Shown piece by piece: positions 27,669-36,044 of a stretch of 64,000 nt of DNA. Origin of the DNA: Pseudomonas sp. TCU-HL1. GTDB taxonomy: Bacteria; Pseudomonadota; Gammaproteobacteria; Pseudomonadales; Pseudomonadaceae. Made by a program: the position numbers and the translations under genes. The stretch's first letter is position 1; each line of letters begins with the position of its first letter. The notes beneath the pieces were generated by a model, which worked only from the letters and a program-made list of their open reading frames with translations, was not told where the DNA came from and ran no database searches. The stretch lies in the NCBI RefSeq assembly GCF_001708505.1, contig NZ_CP015992.1:5084001-5148000 (forward strand). The letters run 5' to 3'.

Positions 27669-30215
27669 ATGCAGTATTCGCCCCGCGGTCATCGCTTTGC
27701 CCGCAAGCCCCTGTTCCGCGCCATGCAGCCGCTGTTGCTCGGCCTCAGCCTGGCCACTGCCCTGCCCTCCGCCGCTTTTGCCGCCAGCCTGGAAATCGGT
27801 GCGCAAAGCCAGCGCCAAGCCTTCGACATTCCCGCCGGCCCGCTGGAGTCCGCGCTCAATCAGTTCGGCCGCGAAGCCGGCGTACTGCTGTCCTTCAGCC
27901 CCAAGCTGACCACCCGCCGACAGACCCAGGGCCTTCACGGCCAGTACGGCGTCGATGAGGGCCTGCGCCAGCTGCTGGTCGGCAGCGGCCTGCAGGCCGT
28001 GACCCAGGACGGCGGCTACAGCCTGCAGTCCACCGGCGGCGCCATCGAAGTGGACCGCCAGGTGGTCGTCGGCTCCCGTGCACCCACCAGCATCAGCGAA
28101 CTACCAGGCACCGTGTGGATCATCGACGCGCCCCAGCTGCAGGAGCAGACCAAGGGCGGCGTGCCCTTCAAGGAAGCCCTCGGCCAGTTGATCCCCGGCC
28201 TCGACATCGGCCCCCAGGGCCGCACCAACTACGGCCAGAACATGCGTGGCCGTAGCGCCCTGGTGATGATCGACGGCGTTTCCCTGAACAGCTCCCGTGG
28301 CATCAGCCGCCAGTTCGACTCCATCGATCCGTTCAACGTCGAGCGCATCGAAGTGCTTTCCGGCGCCAGCGCGGTCTACGGCGGCGGCGCCACCGGCGGC
28401 ATCATCAACATCGTGACCAGGAAGGGCGAGGCCGGCCCGGCACGCCTCAACAGCGAAGCGGGCCTGCGCAGCGGTTTCGAGACTAGCCAGGACCATGACT
28501 GGCGCGTGGCCCAGTCCGTCAGCGGTGGCAGCGAGCAGATCAAGGGGCGTGCCTCGGTGGCCTATCAGAAGAACGGCGCCGCCTACGACGGCAGCGGCGA
28601 CCAGGTGATGCTCGACATCACCCAGACCGACCTGCAGTACAACCAGTCGGTGGACGTCATGGGCAGCCTCGACTTCAACTTCGCCAACGGCCACAGCCTG
28701 AGCCTGGGCGCCCAGTGGTACGACTCCGGCTACGACGGCGACAAGGGCGTCGATCTCGGCCGCAACTTCCGTGGCCTGCGTGGCCTGGAGCCCTTCGAGA
28801 TCGAAGGCGGCGCCAGCTTCGACCGCGAGCCGCGAACCGAACGCACCCAGTTCAACGCCACCTACCATGCGCCTGAAGTGCTCGGCCACGATCTCTACCT
28901 GCAGGCTTACTACCGCAGTGAGGAAATGGCCTTCCAACCGTACCCGAGCATCACCTTCACCGGCACCGGCGCCATCAACCCGACCCGCTCCTACTACTCC
29001 GCCTCCCAGCAGGACACCGACTACTACGGCCTGAAAGCCGTGCTGGTGAAAGAGTGGGATCGCTTCACCCTGACCTACGGCGCCGACATCGAGCGCGAGA
29101 GCTTCGACGCCGACCAGGCCCTGTTCGACCTGAACACAGCCGCCCAGACCGGCGGCCTGGTCGCCGACGAATACGCCAGGGTAGGCCGTTATCCCGGCAT
29201 CGACACCGACAGCAACTCGCTGTTCGCCCAGGGTAGCTGGAAGGCTACCGACGACCTCACCTTGTCCGGCGGCGTGCGCCGCCAGCGCACCAACAACGAT
29301 GTCGGCGACTTCGTTGCGGCCACCCAGCAGATCCAGATCAGCAAAGGCAACGGCACCAGCGCCGATGCCATTCCCGGCGGCGAGAAAAACTACCAGGTCG
29401 ACCTCTACAACTTCGGTGCCGTCTACAAGCTGAACAAGGCGCAGCAGGCCTGGACCAACTACTCCGAAGGCTTCGAGCTGCCCGACCCGGCAAAGTACTA
29501 CGGCCAGGGCACCTACTCCGCCGCTCCGGTCAATGGCCGCTGGGTATTGCAGAAAGGAGTGAACGTCAGGGATTCGGCCCTGGACGGCATCAAGACCAAG
29601 CAGGTGGAACTCGGCTGGCGCCACTATGACGGCAGCCTGGACGCCCAGCTGGCGGCCTTCTATGCGTGGTCCGACAAGAGCATCACCTACAACCGCACCA
29701 CCCTGCTGGTGGAGCAGCTGGACAACAAGAAACGCAACTACGGCCTCGAAGGCCAGGCCAACTACTGGCTGACCGAGAACTGGCAGGTCGGTACCAGCGC
29801 CCTGGCCATTCGCTCCCAGCAGAAGATCAACGACCGCTGGGAAAAGCAGGACGTGACCGCCGCCAGTCCCTCCAAGCTGACCAGCTTCGTCGGCTGGCGT
29901 GACGACGAGACCAGCCTGCGCCTGCAAGGCGTACGGACCTTCAACCTGAGTGACGACGGCAACGTACTCGCCAGCGGCCAGTTCGACGGCAACGACCACA
30001 AGATCGATGGCTACACCACCTTCGACTTGCTGGGCAGCCAGGCCCTGCCGGTGGGTACGCTGAACTTCGGCATCCATAACCTGCTGGACAAGGACTACAC
30101 CACCGTCTGGGGCCAGCGTGCGCAGGTGTTCTACAGCGCCAACATTCCCGCCGACCTGTTCGACTACCACGGTCGTGGTCGTACCTACAGCCTGAGCTAC
30201 AGCGTGGAGTTCTGA
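27669..30215 (+). CDS. TonB-dependent siderophore receptor with STN signalling domain
   Basis: An 848-residue outer-membrane receptor. A signal peptide ends near residue 39 (ALPSAAFAAS). The STN signalling domain follows at about 48-120 (GPLESALNQFGREAGVLLSF, GVDEGLRQLL), then a TonB-box-like DRQVVVGSR, the plug (MRGRSALVMIDGVSLNSSRG and VERIEVLSGASAVYGGGATG) and a 22-strand barrel ending in Phe (YSLSYSVEF). The STN domain fits the upstream FecI/FecR pair. By feel the barrel resembles IutA/ChtA-type hydroxamate-citrate siderophore receptors, but the ligand is not proven. Confidence 0.9.
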   Translation: MQYSPRGHRFARKPLFRAMQPLLLGLSLATALPSAAFAASLEIGAQSQRQAFDIPAGPLESALNQFGREAGVLLSFSPKLTTRRQTQGLHGQYGVDEGLRQLLVGSGLQAVTQDGGYSLQSTGGAIEVDRQVVVGSRAPTSISELPGTVWIIDAPQLQEQTKGGVPFKEALGQLIPGLDIGPQGRTNYGQNMRGRSALVMIDGVSLNSSRGISRQFDSIDPFNVERIEVLSGASAVYGGGATGGIINIVTRKGEAGPARLNSEAGLRSGFETSQDHDWRVAQSVSGGSEQIKGRASVAYQKNGAAYDGSGDQVMLDITQTDLQYNQSVDVMGSLDFNFANGHSLSLGAQWYDSGYDGDKGVDLGRNFRGLRGLEPFEIEGGASFDREPRTERTQFNATYHAPEVLGHDLYLQAYYRSEEMAFQPYPSITFTGTGAINPTRSYYSASQQDTDYYGLKAVLVKEWDRFTLTYGADIERESFDADQALFDLNTAAQTGGLVADEYARVGRYPGIDTDSNSLFAQGSWKATDDLTLSGGVRRQRTNNDVGDFVAATQQIQISKGNGTSADAIPGGEKNYQVDLYNFGAVYKLNKAQQAWTNYSEGFELPDPAKYYGQGTYSAAPVNGRWVLQKGVNVRDSALDGIKTKQVELGWRHYDGSLDAQLAAFYAWSDKSITYNRTTLLVEQLDNKKRNYGLEGQANYWLTENWQVGTSALAIRSQQKINDRWEKQDVTAASPSKLTSFVGWRDDETSLRLQGVRTFNLSDDGNVLASGQFDGNDHKIDGYTTFDLLGSQALPVGTLNFGIHNLLDKDYTTVWGQRAQVFYSANIPADLFDYHGRGRTYSLSYSVEF

Positions 30216-30239
30216 GGCAGGCGGGAATGCCTGGTCTAC

Positions 30240-30382
30240 CTGTGGGAGCGAATTCATTCGCGAAATGGGATAGCGCCGCGTCAGCCTGAATCTTCGCTCA
30301 CCCCCACCCCTCTCCCAGTGGGAGAGGGGTGAAGCTCGCCCTACCTTCAGCGCGATCCTGTAGGGGCTAATTCATTCGCCAG
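30240..30382. repeat. REP cluster between TonB receptor and DUF3016 genes
   Basis: Two GAATTCATTCGC-family arms (30240-30267 and 30359-30381) flank a 12-bp perfect hairpin, CACCCCTCTCCC / GGGAGAGGGGTG (30305-30331). The same trio of elements occurs at 34788-34874. The junction is convergent, so these may end both transcripts. Confidence 0.75.
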
Positions 30383-30410
30383 GCAGCCCCGGCCTGCCCT
30401 GCAATTCCCC

Positions 30411-30920
30411 TTAATAGGACACCGTCTTGTCCTTCGGCCCGATGTTCCAGCGGAACCAGTCGTCCAGCATGGTCTTCTCGTAGCGCAGGCGGTCGTTGCT
30501 GAAGTAGTAGTTGCCGTGCTGCAGGTAGGACTGGTCGATCACCGTGACATCGCGGCTGACCAGGGTCTTGCCGTCCCGCTCGAGGCTGTAATGCAACTTG
30601 ATCCGGGGCCAGGTCACTTCGCGCATGAAGCGAACATCCCGGAAGTTGACCCGCCAGGGCTCGTACTGGCCGGCCAGGTCGATGTCGCGGATGTCCACCT
30701 TGAGGGTCTGGCCAGGCTGCAGGTAGCGCTTGCCCAGTTTTTCGATATGGGCCTTGAGGTCCTTCAGCACGATATCATCCGCGCCACGGCCGTAGTCGCG
30801 GTAAAGGCGTGCGTCGCTGTACTTCTCCGGCTGGGTGAAGCTGACTTCGGTGGTGGATGCCAGTGCGGTCGGGGTAAGAATCAGCACCGCCAGTACGATG
30901 AGGGGCAGTGTGGGTCGCAT
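30411..30920 (-). CDS. DUF3016 periplasmic protein
   Basis: A 169-residue exported protein. The start at 30920 follows GAGGTG and gives a signal peptide (LIVLAVLILTPTALA, about residues 6-21). The mature part has the DUF3016 features EVSFTQPEKYSDAR and LKVDIRDIDLAGQYEPWR, ending in an Arg/Tyr/Trp-rich tail. Function is unknown. It is on the same strand as, and 86 bp downstream of, the DUF3325-PepSY-DUF3649 group, so it may share their iron-regulated transcript. Confidence 0.8.
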   Translation of the reverse strand: MRPTLPLIVLAVLILTPTALASTTEVSFTQPEKYSDARLYRDYGRGADDIVLKDLKAHIEKLGKRYLQPGQTLKVDIRDIDLAGQYEPWRVNFRDVRFMREVTWPRIKLHYSLERDGKTLVSRDVTVIDQSYLQHGNYYFSNDRLRYEKTMLDDWFRWNIGPKDKTVSY

Positions 30921-31006
30921 GGAACACCTCCTGACGGTGATGCAGGCACCGCCAGGATCAGTGTACGCCCGCCCGAGCAGTCGGAAAGCGGAGCCAGTCA
31001 GACGGC

Positions 31007-31330
31007 TCAGAGCAGAGCCAGCGCACCGGCGCACAACGGTAATAGCGCCACCAGAGGCAGCACCCAGCGGCTTTTCCAGGCCAGCAAGGCAACCAGCAGC
31101 AAACCGGCCAGCATCAGTTGGCAAAGCCAGATCACGCCGCCGACTTCCCCACCCCGTTCGGCGATGGTCAGGACCAGGGCGACCAGCATGGCGAACACTG
31201 CGCCCACCCGCAGCACGCGGCTGCGGAATTCGCCCGGTGCACCACTGAAAACCAGCTTGTGCTGGCGCGACATGGCCAGCGCCAGACCGACCATCGCCAG
31301 GTAGCAGAAGGCAAAACTCAGGGCCAGCAT
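31007..31330 (-). CDS. DUF3325 inner-membrane protein
   Basis: A 107-residue protein with four hydrophobic segments, starting MLALSFAFCYLAMVGLALAM. The start at 31330 overlaps the PepSY gene stop (ATGA), indicating translational coupling. DUF3325 proteins accompany PepSY membrane proteins next to TonB-dependent siderophore receptors. Function is unproven, probably part of an inner-membrane step in iron release. Confidence 0.82.
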   Translation of the reverse strand: MLALSFAFCYLAMVGLALAMSRQHKLVFSGAPGEFRSRVLRVGAVFAMLVALVLTIAERGGEVGGVIWLCQLMLAGLLLVALLAWKSRWVLPLVALLPLCAGALALL

Positions 31331-32853
31331 CAGGCGCGCTCCTCTACCAGGCGACGGCGGACGCGCGGCGCCTTCGCCACCTGCGGCTGTGAACGGCGCC
31401 AGGCCAGCAGGCCGCAGAGGGCGCCGGACAGGAGCAGCACGAGATCGATCCCGGCCATGTCCCAATCACCGCGAGCCAGGGTGGCCAGCAGGCTGCCCTG
31501 GGGCGTGACCACGGCATTGAGCAGTGGCAAGCCGAGGGCCAGGACTGCCACGGCCAGCAGCACGTCACGAGCCACCTTGCCGCTGTTGCGATGCAGCACC
31601 GCCCAAAGCGCCACCGCTAACCAGACACTGACGAACACCCAGGTCTCCGCGCTGGCGCGCTCGGCCATGCCGGCCGGCAGCAGGCGATTGCCGTAGAGCA
31701 GGCCCAGGCTGGCGACAGGCAGGCCGCCGACCACCGCGCCATTGAGCGCGCGCACCAGGCCGATGCCAAAACCGCCGCGCGCCTCGCGCTTGCGCAGCCA
31801 GACCTGCAGGCCGGCCACCAGCATCGCGCAGCCCATCAGGCCGAGCAGCAAATAAAGGGCGCGGACGATCTGCCCGCCGAACTGCGCCATGTGCAGGTTG
31901 GTCAGCCAGGCGTAGCTCTGGTAACCGGGGCTGTAAGGCTTCTGTTGGTGGAGCAGCTCACCGCTGGCCGCGTCGTAGGACAGGGTCCACTGGAAGTCGA
32001 CGATGCCGGAACGGTCATAGCGGCGGATGTCCACCACCGCAGCGGCATCGCCCGGGTGGTGCACGCTGATCCAGCCAGTTTCATTGCCGCCCCAGCGACG
32101 GTGAGCGTCGGCCACCAGCCCGTCGAGCGATGCCGCCGGCGGTGCCGGGCGCTTGACGTCTTCACGGTGGTACGCGCCCATGGTGTCGAAGAAGAAGCCT
32201 TCCGCATCGCCCTTGTAGGCCAGCTGAATGCCGGCGGGCATGTAGAAGGTCACGAAGATGGCCAGGCCGGTGTAGGCAATGATCAGGTGGAACGGCAGCC
32301 CCACCACGCCGAACAGGTTATGGGCATCCAGCCAGGCGCGCTGGCCATTGGCGTCCGGGCGCAGGGTGAAGAAGTCCTTGAAGATGCGGCGGTGGATGAT
32401 GATGCCGCTGATCAGCGCCACCAGCATGAACATGGCGGCAATGGCCACGATGTACATGCCGATCATCCCGGCGTTCAGGTCGTAGTGCAGGGTGAAGAAG
32501 AACAGTCCGCCGACGGTTTCCGGCATCGCCTCGCCGGTCGCCGGGTTGAGGGCGAAGCGCACGAACTCGCTCTCGTCGGCCGGCTCGTAGCCAGCCCAGT
32601 AGAAGGGCTCACGCTCGCTCGGCGGGCGAATCCAGATGGCGTGGGCGTCCGGCGCTTTCGCCAGCATGGCGTCGCGTACCTGGTCGACGGTCATGCTGTA
32701 AGTGGCGGTCTCGTGCAGCGCCGGGCGCATCCAGCGCTCCAGTTCCTTGTCGAAGCAGGCGATGCTGCCGGCGAAGAAGATGACGAACAGCAGCCAGGAC
32801 GGCAGCAGCCCACCCCAGGTGTGCAAACCCGCCATGGATTGGCGCAGGCTCAT
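31330..32853 (-). CDS. PepSY-associated transmembrane protein
   Basis: A 507-residue inner-membrane protein. The N-terminal helix (LLPSWLLFVIFFAGSIACFD) is followed by a periplasmic PepSY domain (TVDQVRDAMLAKAPDAHAIW), two further helices, a second PepSY-like region and a C-terminal multi-helix block. Several membrane-proximal histidines (HNLFGVVGLPFHLIIAYTG, NLHMAQFGGQ) could ligate heme. Relatives include FpvG, an inner-membrane protein needed for iron release from pyoverdine in P. aeruginosa, so a ferric-siderophore reductase role is a good guess. It overlaps its neighbours on both sides. Confidence 0.85.
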   Translation of the reverse strand: MSLRQSMAGLHTWGGLLPSWLLFVIFFAGSIACFDKELERWMRPALHETATYSMTVDQVRDAMLAKAPDAHAIWIRPPSEREPFYWAGYEPADESEFVRFALNPATGEAMPETVGGLFFFTLHYDLNAGMIGMYIVAIAAMFMLVALISGIIIHRRIFKDFFTLRPDANGQRAWLDAHNLFGVVGLPFHLIIAYTGLAIFVTFYMPAGIQLAYKGDAEGFFFDTMGAYHREDVKRPAPPAASLDGLVADAHRRWGGNETGWISVHHPGDAAAVVDIRRYDRSGIVDFQWTLSYDAASGELLHQQKPYSPGYQSYAWLTNLHMAQFGGQIVRALYLLLGLMGCAMLVAGLQVWLRKREARGGFGIGLVRALNGAVVGGLPVASLGLLYGNRLLPAGMAERASAETWVFVSVWLAVALWAVLHRNSGKVARDVLLAVAVLALGLPLLNAVVTPQGSLLATLARGDWDMAGIDLVLLLSGALCGLLAWRRSQPQVAKAPRVRRRLVEERA

Positions 32854-33146
32854 GGACGTACTCCGAAATCACTGGGCAGGTAGGCGGCCAGGGCCATCAG
32901 GACGGTCACCGCCACCAGCACCAGCCAGGCGCTTAGGGCCGAGCGCGCGGCAAAGGCGTAAAGGATGGCGAAGGTGTAGACGGCGAAGCAGGACAGGCTG
33001 GCGAACACCACCCGATCGCTGCGCACGAGCGGCAGATAAACGGACAGGAATGCCGTGGCCGCATAGGCCGCCGCGTATCCGCCGAGGATCGCCGCCAACA
33101 CCCGCGCGGTCACGTCCCAGCACGTGGAGGTCTTGGCTTTACTCAC
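32850..33146 (-). CDS. DUF3649 inner-membrane protein
   Basis: A 98-residue protein with three predicted membrane helices (VLAAILGGYAAAYAATAFLS; VFASLSCFAVYTFAILYAFA; WLVLVAVTVLMALAAYL). It starts with GTG and its stop overlaps the PepSY gene start. It is the first gene of the iron-linked inner-membrane operon; a near-perfect palindromic Fur box lies 66 bases upstream. No biochemical function is known for the family. Confidence 0.82.
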   Translation of the reverse strand: MSKAKTSTCWDVTARVLAAILGGYAAAYAATAFLSVYLPLVRSDRVVFASLSCFAVYTFAILYAFAARSALSAWLVLVAVTVLMALAAYLPSDFGVRP

Positions 33147-33211
33147 GTTGCTACCTTGATCAAGGACACCCCTGGCAGAGGGAATTCCAAAGGGCGGAAG
33201 GAAATTTCAGA

Positions 33212-33230
33212 AATAATTCTGAGAATTATT
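33212..33230. promoter_or_regulatory. Fur box, DUF3649-PepSY-DUF3325 operon
   Basis: AATAATTCTGAGAATTATT is a 19-bp palindrome with perfect 9-bp arms and is surrounded by AT-rich DNA. It fits the 19-bp Fur consensus in size and symmetry and lies between the divergent DUF3649 and DUF3509 genes. The rest of 33147-33406 shows no gene. Confidence 0.82.
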
Positions 33231-33406
33231 TACATATGCGCCTGGATTGCAACAGAGAAATGCTATCGGCACGGATCGAACGACCTCGATCCGGCTATAC
33301 GCGACATCTGGTCGGGGCACTCACCCACCACCGGTCATTGCGGTTCGAACTTTGCAGTTCTCCTGGCGTCCATCGACTCATCGCTCGACCAACCAGGTGA
33401 CAGGCC

Positions 33407-33718
33407 ATGTACAACCCTTTCCAGATCCTGACCGACGCATTCCAGGCCGAGTACCGGGTCAACCTCAGTCTTGAAAGCCAGGGCGGCAACATCATGCTGA
33501 CCCTCACCAACGAGCGCGGCGTGGTAGCGCGGCGCTTGATCAGCCCGGCCCAGCGCAATGACCCGGTTCGACTCCAGCGGGTGATCGAAAGCATTCGCTT
33601 GGGGATAGCCATCGAAAGCGGTCACAAGGTAGGTGAATTGCTCACCAGCATGACCGGCGGCCATGTCGCCGCGGTGCGTACCGGCCGGGTCAATGTTGCA
33701 CAGGTAGCGCGCATCTGA
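33407..33718 (+). CDS. DUF3509 protein
   Basis: A 103-residue protein of the DUF3509 family, found mainly in Pseudomonas. It has no membrane segment. The conserved core is VNLSLESQGGNIMLTL and ARRLISPAQRNDPVRLQRVI. A GGTGA sits 7 bases before the start. Function unknown. It is divergent from the Fur-controlled operon but 177 bases from that Fur box, so shared control is uncertain. Confidence 0.78.
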   Translation: MYNPFQILTDAFQAEYRVNLSLESQGGNIMLTLTNERGVVARRLISPAQRNDPVRLQRVIESIRLGIAIESGHKVGELLTSMTGGHVAAVRTGRVNVAQVARI

Positions 33719-33740
33719 TGCACGCTACCTGTGCACGGCG

Positions 33741-34232
33741 TCAGGCCTCATCTTCCGCGGCTACCTGACGACGCAGGCGCTGCCGGCGCGGCGGGGAATC
33801 GGTCTGCTCCGAAGGGAAGCGCGAGGAGGCGTAGCGCACCACCAGGATCGCCAGTGCCAGCAGCAGGATCGCGCCAGAGACGAACACCGCCCCCAGGTCC
33901 GGCCGGTGGTGGTGCGACACATCGGAGATGAGCAGGCGCGTGAGCGCGGTGATCGCCACATAGATCAGGAAGCGCACCGGCATGTGGTTGGTCTTGAAGT
34001 AGATGCCGACCATGGCGCCCAGTTCGAGGTAGATGAACAGCAGGAGGATGTCATCGACCGTGATATGCCCCTTCTCCACCATCCCCAGGAAGGCCACCAC
34101 CGCAGCCCAGGCGGTGATTCCGCCGATGGCGAACAGCGCCAGGTAGTGGAAGCTTTCCACCAGCAGGTTTCCCAGCGATTCGGCCAGGCCATGCACGTTC
34201 TCGCGCAGTTGTTCAGCCCAGTTGATTTTCAC
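33741..34232 (-). CDS. psiE: PsiE-family membrane protein
   Basis: A 163-residue phosphate-starvation-inducible PsiE-family protein. Four membrane segments are visible (about 25-47, 60-80, 88-105, 112-135), with the conserved HMPVRFLIYVAITALTRLLI. The start is GTG at 34232 because GGAG lies 7 bases upstream and the protein then has family length. The Arg-rich C-terminus (PPRRQRLRRQ) is cytoplasmic. The Pho-box expected of the E. coli gene was not recognised. Confidence 0.85.
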   Translation of the reverse strand: MKINWAEQLRENVHGLAESLGNLLVESFHYLALFAIGGITAWAAVVAFLGMVEKGHITVDDILLLFIYLELGAMVGIYFKTNHMPVRFLIYVAITALTRLLISDVSHHHRPDLGAVFVSGAILLLALAILVVRYASSRFPSEQTDSPPRRQRLRRQVAAEDEA

Positions 34233-34479
34233 GATACAGCTCCTTGGTACTACAGGCCCGATGGTGACGGGCGAAAGTGACAATGGGGTTATGCAGAATG
34301 GAGGCCGTACCGGCCCCTGCGCCACGAGACAGGTTGTCGCAGCCTGCACCCCCGCAAGGCGAAGGCACGGGCTATGCTTGGGTCCCAGCGGAATTCGGCC
34401 CGATCCGCAGCGATCGCTGAGGTCGGTCGGCAAGTGGAAATTTCCTACGGGCTATTCCCATTTGCCATCATTCCGAATA

Positions 34480-34495
34480 CTGTATGCGCATCCAG
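34480..34495. promoter_or_regulatory. LexA (SOS) box of yebG
   Basis: CTGTATGCGCATCCAG matches the CTGT-N8-ACAG consensus except one base (CCAG for ACAG). It is 40 bases before the yebG start. The remainder of 34233-34535 holds no gene. Confidence 0.8.
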
Positions 34496-34535
34496 TATTT
34501 TTTTAGACCTGATGATCAAAGGTGAGGGGTGATGA

Positions 34536-34790
34536 ATGGCCGTCGAAGTGGTGTACCGCAGCAGCCGCGATCCGGAGCGCCTGTTCATGGATAAGGCCGA
34601 AGCCGACCGTTACGACAAGATGCTCGAACTGGCCGAGTCCGTGGCTGAAGTCCTGCAAAAGGCGGTGCCATCCCTGAGCGAGCAGCAGGTCGAAGACATC
34701 GGCATTTTCATGGCCAAACACCGCGACACCTTCGCCCGCGCCTTCAAGAACCAGCCCGAGGCCCTGACCGAACTGGAACTGCCCCTGTAG
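34536..34790 (+). CDS. yebG: YebG-family SOS-induced protein
   Basis: An 84-residue YebG-family protein with the family start MAVEVVYRSSRDPERLFMDKAEADRYDKMLEL-like pattern and the helical core. A strong GAGGGG precedes the start, and a LexA box lies upstream, so DNA-damage induction is expected; the molecular function is unknown. Unusually, the stop codon TAG (34788-34790) is part of a GTAGGAGCGAATTCATTCGC repeat arm, which suggests the original C-terminus was replaced or trimmed by the repeat. Confidence 0.88.
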   Translation: MAVEVVYRSSRDPERLFMDKAEADRYDKMLELAESVAEVLQKAVPSLSEQQVEDIGIFMAKHRDTFARAFKNQPEALTELELPL

Positions 34791-34874
34791 GAGCGAATTC
34801 ATTCGCGAAATGGCATGGCACCGAGCCGCCGGAAACCACCCTCTCCCCCAGCCCCTCTCCCAAAGGGAGAGGGG
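34788..34874. repeat. REP arm plus hairpin between yebG and the E2 gene
   Basis: A TAGGAGCGAATTCATTCGCG arm begins inside the yebG stop codon. It is followed by a 10-bp perfect hairpin, CCCCTCTCCC / GGGAGAGGGG (34852-34874). The genes converge here. Confidence 0.72.
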
Positions 34875-34927
34875 TGACTCCCGGCCAACCATCGGCGCAG
34901 TCCTGTGGCCAATTGAGGCACAGCGGC

Positions 34928-36034
34928 CTAAGGCTGCTCCAGCGCCTGCACCAGCGCTTTCAGGAACCGCGCGGCTTCCCCACCAGTGACCGCACGGTGG
35001 TCGAAGGTCAGGGACAGCGGCAGCACCGGGTGGATTTCCACCTTGCCCTGCCAGGCCACCACTTCATCGCGGATGCCACCGGCACCGATGATCGCCACCT
35101 GCGGCGGGACCACCACGGGGTTGGCGTAACGGCCGAACAGGGTGCCGAAATTGGACAGGGTGATGGTGGCGCCCATCATTTCCTGCGGCGGGATGGAGCG
35201 TGCCTTCACGTCCGCCCGCAGCCGCGACATACCCTCTTTCAGGTCCTCCGCACTGCGCCCGCCAACATTGCGCAGCACCGGTACGAAGAGCCCGTCCGGG
35301 GTGTCGACGGCGATGCCGAGGTCAAGCTTGTCGTGCTGGCGAATGGAAAGGGCGCGGCCGTCGAACCAGCTGTTGAGGATGGGCTCCACCTCACAGGCAG
35401 CGGCAATGGCCTTGCCGAGGCGGATCAGCGGGTCGCGGGCCTCCGGCCAGCGGTGCAGGTCGGCATCGCCGAAGATAGTCACCGGCACCACCTCGGCATG
35501 AGAGCGCGCCATGTTGATCGCCATGCTGCGACGCACGCCGCGCAACCGCTCACCACCGAAGCTGTCGCGGGCACTTTGCGCAGCCTGCTCCACATCGGCA
35601 CGGGTCACCAGGCCATCCGGGCCGCTGCCGGCCAGGGCCGCCAGTTCCACGCCCATCTGCCGGGCCAGCTGACGCACCGCTGGCGTGGCACGCGGCGCTA
35701 GATGCTCGCGAGTGGAGGGCGCGGCGCCAATGAAGAAGCTGTCGGCTTGGGCATTGCCGCCCCCCTCCAGACGACCGACCACCGTACCAGCGTCGGCGTC
35801 CTCGCCTTCATAGCCGAGCAGCGGTTCGCCCACATGGAGAATGTCGCCCTCGTTGCCGAAGGTCTTCGCCACCACGCCATCGTGAGGCGCCGGAATGTCC
35901 ACCAGGGCCTTTGCGGTTTCCACCGAGACGAGCAGCTGGTCGGCCTTGACGCTATCCCCCACCTTCACGTGCCACTGGACGATTTCCGCTTCCTGCAGTC
36001 CTTCGCCCAGGTCGGGCAGTTTGAAGTATTTCAT
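34928..36034 (-). CDS. 2-oxoacid dehydrogenase E2 (dihydrolipoyl acyltransferase)
   Basis: A 368-residue E2. One lipoyl domain (about 1-80) has the lipoylated Lys42 in SVETAKALVDIP. A peripheral-subunit-binding domain follows at about 117-155 (ATPAVRQLARQMGVELAALA), then the catalytic domain with LTFDHRAVTGGEAA carrying the active His. GAG-rich ribosome site precedes the start. It transfers acyl groups from E1 to CoA. With one lipoyl domain and company of leucine dehydrogenase, branched-chain 2-oxoacids are a plausible substrate, although the PAO1 counterpart is annotated for pyruvate. No E3 gene is in the cluster. Confidence 0.88.
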   Translation of the reverse strand: MKYFKLPDLGEGLQEAEIVQWHVKVGDSVKADQLLVSVETAKALVDIPAPHDGVVAKTFGNEGDILHVGEPLLGYEGEDADAGTVVGRLEGGGNAQADSFFIGAAPSTREHLAPRATPAVRQLARQMGVELAALAGSGPDGLVTRADVEQAAQSARDSFGGERLRGVRRSMAINMARSHAEVVPVTIFGDADLHRWPEARDPLIRLGKAIAAACEVEPILNSWFDGRALSIRQHDKLDLGIAVDTPDGLFVPVLRNVGGRSAEDLKEGMSRLRADVKARSIPPQEMMGATITLSNFGTLFGRYANPVVVPPQVAIIGAGGIRDEVVAWQGKVEIHPVLPLSLTFDHRAVTGGEAARFLKALVQALEQP

Positions 36035-36044
36035 CGTGCACTCC

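Noticed and set aside
28101..30257. A 718-residue open frame antisense to the TonB receptor gene
   Set aside because: It is a high-GC shadow of the receptor: low-complexity Ala/Val/Gly composition, no domain, no ribosome site, while the sense strand encodes a complete receptor.
34222..34506. A 94-residue + strand open frame between psiE and yebG
   Set aside because: No ribosome site, no known pattern, and it runs over the LexA box region; better read as regulatory DNA.
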